In this document: positions 29,701 through 41,640 of the stretch, one piece after another | How the letters are laid out: the number at the start of each line of letters is the position of its first letter | Numbering within the stretch: position 1 is the stretch's first letter | Origin: Zygnema cylindricum | Lineage: Eukaryota; Streptophyta; Zygnematophyceae; Zygnematales; Zygnemataceae | Assembly (NCBI GenBank): GCA_037447655.1 | Contig: JBBHKE010002656.1 | Coordinates: forward strand, 1 to 64,000 | Direction of reading: 5' to 3' | DNA: 64,000 nucleotides | Notes under the pieces: model-generated | What the model was told of the DNA's origin: nothing | What the model saw: the letters and a program-made list of their open reading frames with translations, nothing else | Databases searched by the model: none | Made by a program: the position numbers and the translations under genes

Positions 29701-32700
29701 CAGTATGAGTACCATATTTTTTGTGATTGATTTATTATTTATAACACAGGTTAATTTGTCAAATGGATCAGGGAGTTCATGGTTGCACTCTTGTTGCTGA
29801 CGAAACTGAAAAAATGTTTTTCTGTTTGGGACCGGACAGGTTTCGAGTATCTTCGTTCCAGTTGTAGTTCTCCTTGCTGTGGCTACTTGGCTTTGCTGGT
29901 GAGTGATCTCCCTTCTTGTCAGTTTGTTCTATGTAAGAGCATACACTTCGAAAGAAAATTCTGAAGGTGTACTCACTGTTGAACATTGAAGTTTGAAGTC
30001 TAGACATAAAAAGGGTAGATTACAATGATGTGAATTTATGGAATAGTTCAGAGGATAAATTAAAATGTAAAGATTGGTTTGTGTACTAAACGTTTGTAAG
30101 GTCTGGAGTAACCTGCGGCTTGAAGAACCATCAATTGAGCCAAAACTTTTACCGTCTCTCTGTAAACCTCGATTGATTTATGTGTCAGGAAGCAAGCCTT
30201 TGAACCTTTTGGCTCTATATCACTTTACCCAGCACAACTCAATATTAGTGCGGACAACATTGGTTGTGGTCCACAGTCAGATCTGCCGTTGGCCACATGG
30301 GCTGTTGTGGTCCACAATAACATCAAAGCTTCGTCAGTTTTGGACACTCAAATGGTCATATTTTTGAAACCCACTTTTAATAAGGTTTATAACTTTCTTG
30401 AGTGCAGGTACATGGCAGGGACCATGGGATGTTATCCTGACACGTGGCTCCCAAGTGGCACTGACCACTTTCTCTTTGCCCTCCTTTTTGGAATTGCGGT
30501 TCTCGTGATTGCCTGTCCATGTGCCTTGGGACTTGCCACACCAACTGCTGTTATGGTAGCAACAGGAATTGGAGCCACAAATGGGATTCTTATCAAAGGT
30601 GGAGATGCCCTCGAGAAAGCGCACAAGGTAAGAAAGACATTTTTATGAAAGATAGAGATAGTCGTCTGAATTAAACATAGTTTTTTGAAAGCAATGAGCG
30701 AAGTAAGGACATAATTTCCTACACATGCCCTGTGATAAGTTGCTTATCCTTTTTCTGTTGCTGTCATTGGTGAATGGGATTTGTGTTTTTACAGATTCAA
30801 TGTGTCGCTTTTGATAAAACTGGAACTCTCACACGTGGCCGTCCCATGGTGTTGTCATTGAAGACTTATGGGAATATAGAATTCATGACAGTTTTGAAAA
30901 TTGTGGCTTCTGCTGAGGGCAATAGTGAACATCCATTGGCTCAAGCCATTGTGGAATATGCCCGACATTGCTTATTGTTCGGAGTGGCATCAGAAAAAGA
31001 AACTTTAGACAAGTATGAAAATAATGTCAAAAATGGACAAACCCCAATAACAAACGTGAGCGAAGGAGGAACAGTGGATACCAGTTGGTTAGAACAGGCG
31101 ACAGAGTTTGACGCTATCCCTGGTCATGGAATTCGATGCCGTGTCACAGGCAAACTTGTGCTTGTGAGTACTCCTTATTCGTCTTCTTTTATGGACAGGA
31201 ACGCTTGAACACTTAGAATTTTGATGTCAAAATAAGAAGCAATGTTACAGTGAGCGTTAACTTTTGTTTCTGAATGAGGAAGCTAGATGTATGTTTTAGG
31301 GTTATTGACAGTGTTTTAGTTTATCGAATATTTCTTTGAACTAATATGGGTGTCCCATATGGTATGTTTGGGAGAACAGATTGGGAATCGCAGGCTCATG
31401 GCAAATTCAGGAGTGAGTATTCCTGGGGAAATCGAAGAGTATATGCAAGGGATTGAGGTCAAGGCGAGGACAGGTGTCCTTGTGGCATTGGATGGAGAGT
31501 TGACGGGCGTTATCGCCATTTCCGACCCTTTGAAAGTGGAAGCAGCAGTAGTGATAGAGGGATTGCAGAAAATGGGTATTAGATGTGTGATGATCACCGG
31601 AGATAATGCAAGGACAGCACAAGCTGTTGCAAAAGAGGTAAGCTATTGACATTTAGAACTATGGTTGTGGGCCGTAGTTATGGAGGTAGTCATCAGGTTC
31701 AAAACGAGCAAATCTCGCTTTAGGAAATTAGTATTTAGGTTGGAGCATAGTTGGTATTGCTGCTGTCCTGAAAGTGTTCGAGTATAGGAAACTCTAGGAA
31801 AGTCTGGAAGTAGTAAAGAATATCTTTTTGCAACAGTTAACAGTTTGGGGCAGTGCAAAAGGAGCTTCTCATATGGTTATTATTCTATCAAAGTTTCACC
31901 CCTGTTTTGAGGATAAATAGTACAAGTCACACAGTTTTTTGAGTAGCTGTACGTATAGCTTCTCATGAAACTGAATGATTCATGATTAAATTTGACCGTG
32001 TAATTTCCCTATCAATCGCAAGAAAACCATCTTTAAATGTTGGTGGCTAAACTCTGGTCCCAGATGACTTAGGAAAGGGTGCAAATGCGTCTACAATTTC
32101 CAAAACCTTTTCAATGACAGAACCCATGGAAATGTAATTTATCGATGTCAAGCAGATCCAGTCAAAGTATACCGAGTGCAAAAATTGCAGTCCTATCTCC
32201 CTCCCTAGTATCAGACACCATTGCTAGTAAACCACTCTAATCCTCTTGTTGCTTCTCTTTCCTCTGCAATGTTCTGGAAAAATAATAAGCTTTATTAAAT
32301 CAGGTGATGGTAAACCATCTACAAGATCTATTGGAAAAATAATAAGCTTTGTTTAAATGTGCGGTGTATCGGTGCAGGTTGGAATCAAGGAAGTGATGGC
32401 TGAAGTTCTGCCTGCTGGCAAGGCTGAAGCCATTCAACTCTTACGAGGAGGAGGAGCAACAGTTGTCGCTATGGTGGGAGATGGTGTGAATGATTCTCCG
32501 GCCTTGGTCGCCTCAGATGTTGGGATTGCCATAGGAGCCGGAACAGACATAGCCATTGAAGCCGCTGACTATGTTTTAATGCGAAATAATCTCGAAGATG
32601 TCATCACTGCAATCGACCTATCGCGGAAGACTTTTGCGAGGATACGTTGGAACTACATATTCGCCATGGGTTATAATATCTTGGGGATTCCTCTTGCAGC

Positions 32701-32863
32701 CGGAGTGCTTTATCCACACTTTTTGTTTCGTCTACCTCCTTGGCTTGCTGGAGCATTTATGGCTTTTTCGTCCGTTAGCGTGGTTTGCTCATCGTTATTG
32801 TTGAGACTATATAAACGACCACGTCTTACTGATTTGTTGTACATCAAAGTGCGTGAAAGTTAA
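26799..32863 (+). CDS. RAN1/HMA7-like: P1B-type copper-transporting ATPase, RAN1/HMA7-like (10 exons)
   Basis: A Cu(I)-transporting P-type ATPase; its Arabidopsis relative RAN1/HMA7 loads copper into the secretory pathway, including ethylene receptors. Exons: 26799-27095, 27552-28169, 28304-28648, 28919-29006, 29228-29553, 29840-29898, 30408-30627, 30795-31163, 31380-31637, 32378-32863; all introns are GT-AG and phases join cleanly, giving about 1,021 residues (Arabidopsis RAN1 about 1,000). Two metal-binding domains show GMTCSSC (57-63) and GMTCTAC (139-145), followed by a third, degenerate one without CxxC. The pump has the TGES actuator motif (exon 5), the membrane CPC copper site (614-616), the phosphorylated Asp in DKTGT (658), SEHPLA, MITGDN (exon 9), [10 protein letters not shown] (exon 10) and the YN...SSVSVVCSS pair in the last helices. 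ATG 26799 has a strong GCCGCCATGG context; an in-frame ATG at 26757 would add 14 residues. No lesions seen, so likely functional. Confidence 0.95.
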
Positions 32864-33479
32864 CTGACTATTTGACTATAAAACATAGTTTCTATTTGGC
32901 TTTAATACGTAGGGATATTAGTGATGTTAAATCCGCTCAAATGTTGGTGCTTCGTTTTATTAGCTTATTTTATTAGCTTTACAACATTGTTGTTCTGGAA
33001 AGATGTATGTTGAAGAGAGTAAAATGTTGCAGTAGACGGTGTGTTTTATTGTACATAAATTTTTATATAGGAGCTATCCATTAGAAAACTGCGCACAAGT
33101 AGAACCTGTCTTCTAAATTTTGTCCTTGTGATGTAGTGTTTTAATTTTAATTACCAATTTTACCAGGGTGGTGTGCACCTGTTGAATATCACCTCTACAC
33201 TCGGATGTGTCTGTTTCTGCATGGTTTTGTTGAAGTGAATTGGTAACATTTAGTTTGTCGTAAATAACCTAGTTTTTGTGGCAAACGACTTAAGAAGTAT
33301 TTCAAAATACTTGTGTTCAGCGGTTTTCTGAGAGCTTCAAATTCTAGCCGCCAAACTTTTACAAAGACTGCGCTAGTTGTGAGCGTTGGATATGATGCTG
33401 CGTCTAGAACTGCACTCTTCAACTCAACGCCATCGGCATCGTCCCATACGTCTTCCAAATGGCCTGACGAATGTCAATC
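32864..33479. other. 3' flank of the copper ATPase gene
   Basis: The first ~200 bases are T-rich and probably the 3' untranslated region; no canonical AATAAA is seen, only ATAAAT-like words near 33054. The rest shows no supported gene. A minus-strand frame at 33195-33458 runs on from the integrase-like scrap at 33480-33690 but has no motif of its own. Confidence 0.4.
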
Positions 33480-33690
33480 GTTAGTGTGCTAGCCACAATC
33501 TGAGGGAAAACTCGCTGAAAGACGATCAGCCACAGTTTTCGATTACTTCTTGGGAACCACTACCAGCTCAACCCAATACCAGCTCAACCCAATACCAGCT
33601 CAATGCTCGATCGCCACATCAAAATACTAGTTTTCCTTGTGACTGATGGGGAGAGGTCCAAACAGATCCAATGATCTTTGATAAAGCATC
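33480..33690 (-). pseudogene. Ty3/gypsy integrase-core scrap
   Basis: One minus frame reads DLFGPLPISHKEN, then YFDVAIEH, WVELVVVPKK and SKTVADRLSASF, with three to four stops in between. This is the pattern of a gypsy integrase start (first catalytic Asp followed by GPLP, then WVE..P and K.S.TVA). A 16-bp tandem repeat (33554-33602, TACCAGCTCAACCCAA) expands the middle. Too short and decayed for full certainty. Confidence 0.45.
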
Positions 33691-34780
33691 CTTTGAATCT
33701 GCATTGCATAGATTCAATCCCCTTTTTCTTCACTAATGTCACCCTTAAGCTGTCACGCACTAAACAGGTTTACAATACGGGGTTAACGTGGGTGCGTGTG
33801 CCACGCTGCCAGCAAGCAACGACCACTGATGGAAGCTGTGCTTTTCTTCTCGAAATGCCCATAGAGCTCATAAAGATTGGCAATGAGACTGTCTATCCTT
33901 TAGTTTGCGGACTATTCAACGGTCTGACACCGTCTATGCCCTTAAGAAGATCCCTCTCTCGGAAACGTAGGGAAGCACCGCTTGGTGCACTCTCGGCTAC
34001 GTGGGCCCCCCCCAGCTGGTCCAAAGTTTCACCAGTTTGCAATAAGTGCATCACCTCACTCCCTTCCCGAATGTCCCTCCAGCTTGCCCCTAAATAAGGC
34101 TTGCTTCTCCACCTCATTACTCCTGGGCAACAACCCCCTATTTGGATTTCTAACTTAGAAAAAGGTAGTGGCCAATCTCACCAATCCCAAAAAAGTCATG
34201 GCATCCTCATTGTGCATTGCCCCGTGGAATTTAGAGTGGAAGGGTTTGGATTGCGGTTCAGTTTATCAACATTTCCATAAACTTTCCCAACCCTATAGAC
34301 AACATCAAACTCAAAATCTGTTAGTATGAAGCCCACCTTGCCAAAATCCCCCCGAGCTTATTAATTTTCTATAACTATTCAAAGGGTTGGTGATTGATGA
34401 TTAATGTGAACCAACACCATAGATGAAAAGCTCAAAAATGTCGTATCGGCCAAACAGCGACATGCATCTCCCCTTAGTAACTGTCAAAAGAGGATTCCAC
34501 CTTATTATTGTTGCAAGTGACGTAAAACACCACATACTTACCTTGCATAGTATCTTGTTGTGCCAAGATGGCGAAAAATGGAATTGGCTTCAATCTCCAT
34601 AAACAAGGAAAGACAAATAATGATTTAGAAGCCTTAGAACAGGTGGGCTTTAAGGGATCTGGTTAGTGGTTGAAACGCCTTCAATTCCTTGTTTCGCAAG
34701 TCCATTCCTTTTCGTTTTTTAGTAGCTTATCCAGAGGTTGAGCCATGGTACTTAAGGATGGACCTCTTGTTATAGTTTGC

Positions 34781-35001
34781 TACACCTTGAATCGTTATTA
34801 GCGTCAATGTTTTTTTCGCCACTTGAAACATCTTTTCTCTGTACACACTTGTAGGATTGTGGATCTGACGGTTGCGATTGAAAGGTAACATTCTCAACTT
34901 CCCATTGGCGGTTTCAAATTGAAAATCCAACAAGTGTGTATAGAGAAAAAATGTTTTAAGTGGCGAATAAAACATAAACGCTAATAACGATTAAAGGTGT
35001 A
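34781..35001. mobile_element. fold-back MITE-like inverted repeat
   Basis: Two ~80-bp arms (34781-34861 and 34922-35001) are inverse copies with about 10 differences, separated by a 60-bp loop. The outer end reads TACACCTTGAATCGTTATTA; similar ATCGTTATTAGCG words occur near 6590 and 10930. No target duplication could be assigned. Confidence 0.75.
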
Positions 35002-36628
35002 GTGTCCAAAATGTCCTCAAAGACGACGCACCCGTGGGGGTTCACAACGTGGGGGCATCTAACCAACTACCTTCACTATATGAGGACGTAGAGTTCTCAA
35101 GGACAGTTTATGACCAAGGTAGAGGGCGTTATTAACCCCGAACAATAATTTTTGAGGGTGGCGTTTCAGTCCCGCTGCTTGGAGCACACCAAAAACCACT
35201 TGAACATGCATATTCCTCTAAGATTTTGGAAGAGATGTGACATCATCAATATAGTATAGATTGCATTTTGGAACTCAAAGAGCTTCATCTAAGGCCGCAT
35301 GAATTTCGCTGTAGGTTTACTGGAAATGCATATATAACCATTAGCAGAAAAGTTCATTGTATAAAAGTGTAGAGCCCGCGGTGTGTGCCCAATTACCCTA
35401 GACTTGGCCCCACTATGGAGCCGTCTTGTCTTTGGGAGCCCATTCTTTGGCGACCTGTTCCCTATTCTTACCCGATTTCCTCTTCCCTAGAGACGATATT
35501 CTTCCCTCGCCCATGTGTGCATGTGATCCGCTTAGAAGTGTGCATGGGATCATATTTTTAATTGTGGGCCTCTTTTCTTGTTACTACTCGATCTTGGGCG
35601 CCCTGAGCCATCCCTTGAGCCATCCCTTGCACGCAGGTCCCCGAATTCCCTTGTAATAGAGGGAAAAAATAAGGTTCCGACCCACACCATTTGGGTTCTT
35701 TATACATTTTTCAATAATGCATGTCAACAGTTAATCGTCTCATGCATGCACGTTCCGATTGGATAGCTAAAAAAGCAAACAAAAAGTCGTGGATTCCAAT
35801 TTTGTTCATATGAAACATAACTCTAAAAATGAGATACGCACAAGGCGATAACCCCTAGGTATGGAATGTTAGAAACATCCTCATGTGGTAATGGCTTCGT
35901 GGCCCGATCATTTCATATATCCTCGTGGTTGTCAAACACTTTTAAGTCTAGGTCTGACATCGCACTCTTCGGTGGTCGTGTGATGCCTAGCCACATGGTA
36001 TCCAACAACACAAGTGAAGTTTGTCAACTTTTTAATCCCTCACCGTCTAATTAACGGTCTCATTTTCTTGCTACAAGTAAGCTTTGATGTTCACTGATGA
36101 CGATATTTCCAAGAGGCCCCCTTATATAGATGTTGAGGGGCAGCCTTTGGAAGGTCGTCAACGTGATTATTCCTTTACACCTTTGCGTGCATCATCAAAC
36201 CCTGGTATGTACAATCACCCCATGTCGTGTAGACCTTTGGCCGACATGAGGGTTCCGAATGTGTCGATTATGGAATATTTTTTTTGGCTCCATCGTCAAG
36301 GTTTGGTGCCGCTTTCGAGTCCTAGTTAGATTCTTTACTAACATGTGTTACACGGGGTCCACCTCGGATTAGGGCGCCCACTATTTTCTTGGATGTTTCC
36401 CCTACAACCTTTCATTGTGTGGTTTCACAATAGACGGGAGGCCCACTCTCCGCAAGCAGATAGTTGACAATGGCGTAGCACCATTGTCAAATTTCATGTG
36501 TCTCCGTGGAATTCTCGTTGGATTTTGAGTGGCGACGAGGCCAAAATTGCCTGCGCTGGATACCTTGGACAATTTCCATATTCCTCTCGCATTATGCTTA
36601 TGCGATTGTTAATTTTTGTTCCAGTGAC

Positions 36629-36703
36629 GCCTACGTGAATCCTTAGCGTTCATGCCTACGTGAACCCTTAGCGTTCATGCCTACGTGAATCCTTAGCATT
36701 CAT
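36629..36703. repeat. 25-bp tandem repeat, three units
   Basis: Units 36629-36653, 36654-36678 and 36679-36703 read GCCTACGTGAATCCTTAGCG plus TTCAT with one or two changes. Confidence 0.9.
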
Positions 36704-37242
36704 GTCATTTGTCGTTTTGGCATTGAATCCTTGTGGCAGCCACCTTCTAATCCGTTTGATTTTTGTCTTGTTTTTGGTCTCATGGTGCAAAGGTTTCCTT
36801 GACTCATGCCTCGTGTATTCCTACTAGTCGCAAATTTCCCAACGATGCACTTGCCCTTTTTCCGCGACAGGTTTGTCAAAGTAAGGCGAATCGCTCCTCT
36901 GACGACAAAGTCCTTACTTTCTTTGAGCTGGTCGAAATGAAAGAGCTTTGAAAGAAAAAATTAACTACCTTTGGGCATATTTTGATGGCAAGTAGAGTGA
37001 AAAAAATCGACAAAACGAAATCAGGAAGCCATCGCGGAAATTTGTTTAATCAATGACATCAAAGTTTCACAAGTGAGCATGGCATCACAATGTCACAAAA
37101 CCGTAGACATCTAAAATGTCACAAAAACTAAACGTCTAACATCTACAATCCTCGTTGTTTTTGTAAACGTCGCCAATTGTCATAAGTTTCACAGTTGTCT
37201 TCAATCGTCACAAGTTGTATCAACATCTAGAAGACTACAACC

Positions 37243-38345
37243 TGTTGTTCTACAACCACCTTTGCAGGCGGAGAACCAGCAGTAGTAGTGGAAGTAGACA
37301 TGAAAAACAACAGCAACTATCAAAGTACCTACTCAACAGCCAACTTTGAACTGACACAAAATATGACTCAGAAAGCCAATATGCTTCAAATTTATCACAG
37401 TGATACACAATACAGTAAACTGACAATTATTCCCAAAATTGCAGCCCAAATGACCTAGTAAACTATAAGATATGATGTCTGGAAGTTTCCCAAAAACTGC
37501 CCTTAGAAAATCATATTCCCAAAACTGGATGATACAAAATTGGCTAAGTCCTAGAATATATACTCACAGTGAGTATCTACAAGTCACACTAATTCGGGTA
37601 ATCATACTACGGAACTATCCTAACTAATCGACAAAGTATCCATCCTGTACTTTACTGTACCTAGAGTACTTCCAAAAACCTAATTATTATTTTCCAAAAA
37701 CCTAATTAATGAAACACTAATTTTTAATACACTAAACTACAAAACTTTGCTATTCAAATATTTTCAAGTGACGAACCGTACAAAATGTTCCAGGTGCTTA
37801 GTCATAGTAGTCGCTAAAGTCCAGCCGACTGTCGTAGTGTAATACGAAGCACCTGAGTGCTTTGTCACTTGTGGTCCCACGTGAATCACGCCTCGTCACT
37901 TATGGTCTCACGTAAATCACGCTTCATCACTTGCGGTCCCATGTGAATCATGCTTGTGGTCCTAGGTGAATCGCGTCCGTCGACGTCTCTTAAAATCAAT
38001 GTTCATAAGGTGTACCGTACAATATATTTCTGAAATATCCGGACGTCTCCATTTAACGATCATAGAATTGTTCCGTACCATATAATTCCAAGATATTCGT
38101 ATAACTCCAAAAATCTCCGTACCATATATTTTCCGTGGTATCCGAATCAGATTCCGTCCGTCTGATCTGGCGATTCCAAATGTCTGCTGCGTGACGCTTG
38201 TCGACGCCACTTCGTAAAACCTGCAGAGGTACAAAACACTCTAATGTACCTTTTCTACTATAACACTAATTAAGGTAAGTATTACTACTCAAAAATTATT
38301 CTAAGTCTACTCTGTTTCCTGAACTAAAGATTTTCTATTTCAACA
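37243..38345 (-). repeat. 3' LTR of element 4
   Basis: TGTTGTTCTACAACC...CTATTTCAACA, 1,103 bp, nearly identical to 42456-43557. It is preceded on the minus strand by the polypurine-like TTTAGGGAAG (38346-38355). Confidence 0.92.
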
Positions 38346-38474
38346 CTTCCCTAAATCTTTAGACTCAGTTACTCAATTAGTCCAACAGCTTCTCTGCAAA
38401 ACTGTAACTTAGGAGCAGGAAGGGCTTTTGTTAACATGTCAGCCACCATCCTTTCATCCGGTAAATAACATAAC

Positions 38475-38872
38475 TTAATGACTTTTACAAGTACTTTTTC
38501 CCTGACAAATAAAGTCTAACATCCATGTGTTTGCTTTTAAAATGATGGTTGGGGTTAGAGGCAATGGCAATGGTTGCCTGGTTGTCACACCAGATAGACT
38601 GAGGACTTGTTTGCATGTACCCAAGTTCCTGTAGAATAGACTTGACCCATAGGAGCTCCTTGAGGGCCGAAGGCGCTGCCATATATTCAGACTCCATTGT
38701 GGATTGAGCCGTAACCTTTTGTAATTTGCTACTCCAGCAGCAAGTTCCATCTCCAATTTTAAGTACAAAACCAGTTGTAGATTTCCGACTTGGCATGTCC
38801 CCGTAGTTGGCATCGCTCCACTTCTGTATTTTCACCTCTCCTCCTCCAAGTACAAGCTTGAGATTTCGAGTT
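38475..38872 (-). pseudogene. copia RNase H, element 4
   Basis: Encodes KWSDANYGDMPSRKSTTGF, QSTMESEYMAAPSALKELLW, WCDNQATIAIASNPNHHFKSKHMDVRL, then a frameshift near 38512 removes the normal C-terminus (a MLTKALP-type end can be read in another frame). An in-frame stop at about 38872 separates it from RT. Confidence 0.85.
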
Positions 38873-39840
38873 CATGCAAGATATCTCAACACCCTTTTCG
38901 CAGCTTCCCAATCTGCCCTTTTAGGATTCTGCAGACTTCTACTCAAGACTCCCACAGCTGCTGCAATGTCGGTTCTAGTACAATTCATAAAATATATAAG
39001 ACTTCTGACTACCTGTCTATATGTCTTTGAAGCCATAAACTCTTCCTCCCCTGTCTCTAAACTCCCAACAACCATTATGCCTGAATGTGTATTAATTCCT
39101 TCCAATTTCTGCCAGAATTCCATAGGAGTTACGGATCCTTTTACATCTCTCATTTCAAATCTTTCCAGCATGTTACCTATTGCTTCTTTCTGAGTCAACA
39201 AAATCAGCCTCTTGTTTTTGTCTCTTTCTACCTGTATTCCTAAGATGTATTTGGCCTCACCGCGGTCCTTCATCTCGAACCTAGACCTTAAAGCCGCTTT
39301 AATGCGGTTTATTTCATCCATCGACTTACTTATTAATAATAGATCATCCACATATACAGCAATGTAAATTACCCCATCCTCTCCTTGTAGAACATATACA
39401 GAATGATCTAAGCTAATTCTCTTAAAACCTAGCCCAGTCAAAAACTCATCTAACTTCAGATTCCACTGACGCGGGGCTTGTTTTAGCCCATACAAAGATT
39501 TCATCAATTTACACACTAATTCTTCATTTCCCTTTTCAACATACATTTCAGGTTGTTTCATATAAATGGTTTGTTCTAACTCTCCATGCAAGAAAGCGGT
39601 TTTAACATCCATTTGATGTATTTCCATATTCTCTATAGCCGCTAGACTTAGCAAAATTGGGAAATCTGACAATTGGAGAGAAGGTTTTCTCAAAGTCAAT
39701 ACCTTCTTTTTGATTATACCCCTTGGCCACTAGTCTGGCCTTATACCTTTGGATGGTGTTGTTCGGGTTCAGCTTCACCTTGAATACCCATTTGCTGCCG
39801 ATGGCTTTTCTGCTCGGAGGAAGATATGCCTCCATAATAG
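38873..39840 (-). pseudogene. copia reverse transcriptase, element 4
   Basis: Frame 39699-38872 shows IHQMDVKTAFLHGELEQTI, APRQWNLKLDEFLTGLGF, YVDDLLLIS and the PYRQVV-type block TYRQVVRSLIYFMNCTRTDIAA. The beginning (KWVFKVKLNPNNTIQRYKAR) lies in the upstream frame 40600-39602; the switch near 39650 is a frameshift. Catalytic Asp residues are intact. Confidence 0.88.
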
Positions 39841-40920
39841 ACTTCATTTCATCATTTGCCGCCTCGATCCAGTGATTTCTTTCAGGTGATGAGAAGGCCT
39901 CCTGGATCGTTAGAGGCTCTTCTGTAGCTGCAGAAAAAACAAAGTGAGAGCTTTCTTGCAGTCGGCTGCTAGATCTCTTTCCCCCCGGAAATTCTGAGGC
40001 TGAAATCGATGGCAACCTCGAATTTGACTGCCTCGTCTGAGCTACGACCTGTGGTTGTTGAGCCGGTGTAATAGTTCGTTCTATCTGAGTCGAAACTTGT
40101 GGTAAAACATCCTGTGAAGGCACAACTTGGACTAAAGGAACAACAGTCTCACTTGGCTGTGGAAAGAAAACTCTCTGCGTATGGTGAAAAATGACATATT
40201 CCTGTGTATCATTTGCCGGTTGGTCTGGCACTTTAAATAAATCAATTGAATCCAGCTCATCTTTAATCTGAATATTCCTAGAAATAATCACTTTCTGTTT
40301 CTCAAATATAAAAACTCTATATACTTTTGCATTATCATCATACCTCATAAAAATTCCAAGTACGCCCTTAGCCTCCATTTTCCATCTATCCTGTGAAGTA
40401 TCTAGAATAAAACACTTGCTGCCAAAGATTTTAAAGTGGCTAACATCATGTTTCTCTCCTGTCCAAAGCTCATAAGGTGTCGTGCTAAAAGATCTAGAAG
40501 CAATTATGTTCTTAATATAAACAGCACAGTTAAGTGCTTCAGCCCAGAATTTCAAATCTAGCCTTTTATCTGCAAGCACGGACCGAGCACTTTCTGTCAC
40601 TGTCCTATTTTATCTTTCATAAACACCATTCTGTTCTGGTGTATATGGAACAGTAAGATTGTGACTGATACCTTCTTGAAGGAGAAACTCCTCGAATTCC
40701 CTTGATGTGTATTCTCCCCCATTGTTCGATCTCACCGCTAAGATTGGAACTCCATAAAGCTTTTCGGCCCACTCTTTGAAGTGTTTGAAGTGAGTGAATA
40801 CTTCACTCTTATGTTGCATGAAGTAAACTTTGGTGTACCTCGAGTAATCATCTGTGAATGTGACCATATAGTGTACGCCTCCTACCGACACCACTTGTGA
40901 AGGACCGAGAACATCAGAGT
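39841..40920 (-). pseudogene. copia integrase, element 4
   Basis: Core: MVTFTDDYSRYTKVYFM, RSNNGGEYTSREFEEFL and TPEQNGVYER, followed after a single in-frame stop (~40607-40609) by NRTVTESARSVLADKRLDLKFWAEALN and the C-terminal CFILDTSQDRW region. The second catalytic position reads NNGGE where DNGGE is expected, so the integrase would be dead even without the stop. Confidence 0.85.
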
Positions 40921-40945
40921 GTATTAGCTGTAAAACTTTGTCTGA

Positions 40946-41640
40946 TCAGTGGTCTGTTTCCTGTGAAAATGGCAATCTGTGAATCTTGCCAAGTGAATTA
41001 CCATCACATGATTTTATAGGATGAGATGTGAGAGAAACTCCATCAATTTTTCCCGAACTCACCATTTTCTTTAGACTATCATAATTCATGTGTCCTAATC
41101 TCTTATGCCACAACTCATTATCACATTCGATATTGGAGTAGAGAACATCATTTTCCTTATATTCAACCATGTCCATCCGGTACATTTTGCTAGCATCTCG
41201 AGTTCCTGTTACTGCGACTTTCCCTCTCTTGCTAACAACCCGTCTCTTTCTTTCAGAACAACTTCAAAGCCTTTGCTCTCCACTAATGATGTAGAAAAAT
41301 GATTTTTCTTAAAATCTGGAACATACAAAACATTGTGAAGGGTTCTCTCTACCGACTTTCCCCCCACATCTACCATCAATGATACATCACCCTGAGCTAA
41401 GGTTTAAACACTCAGGCCGCAAGCATAGTAGATACTCTTTGGAGATGTTTGCTGCAAATTCGTAAAAGCCGCCTTGTTCCAACACATGTGGGCAGACACT
41501 CCCGTGTCCATGATCCATCCTCCATCCATTGGACCCTCCATGGCAGCCGCCATAGAAGATAACTCCGCCTCCTCTTGCTCATTGAAGCTTAGTGACTCAT
41601 CTGCATCAGTTGCAGAAGCTGAAAAAAGAGCATTTCCACG
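40946..41640 (-). pseudogene. copia protease and GAG-pre-integrase, element 4
   Basis: Protease motif WIMDTGVSAHMC (DTGVS in place of DTGAS) ends frame 42009-41404, where a stop follows ACGLSV. The rest of the protease (LHNVLYVPDFKKNHFSTS) lies at 41290-41345, and the GAG-pre-integrase LWHKRLGHMNYDSLKKMV at 41115-41065. Frameshifts occur near 41250. Confidence 0.82.

Larger units (their letters stand above)
33691..36930. other. gene-poor stretch with a fold-back element and a short tandem repeat
   Basis: Open frames such as 33678-34097 and 36084-36329 show no family motif, no convincing splice structure and no conserved context. The structures supported are the inverted repeat at 34781-35001 and the 25-bp tandem repeat at 36629-36703. 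Confidence 0.5.

Noticed and set aside
33678-34097. 139-codon plus-strand ORF as a gene
   Set aside because: No recognisable motif, overlaps decayed repeat DNA and has no splice or promoter support.
37962-38234. A 90-codon protein gene, with a near-identical copy at 43174-43455
   Set aside because: Both frames lie inside the two LTRs of element 4; similarity is due to LTR duplication, not gene duplication.
37243-38345. Tandem copia unit, because homology between the repeats reaches into a Gag-like open frame
   Set aside because: The CAACC duplication and TGTTG...CAACA ends show that this is simply the LTR; the frame upstream of the Gag ATG merely extends into it.
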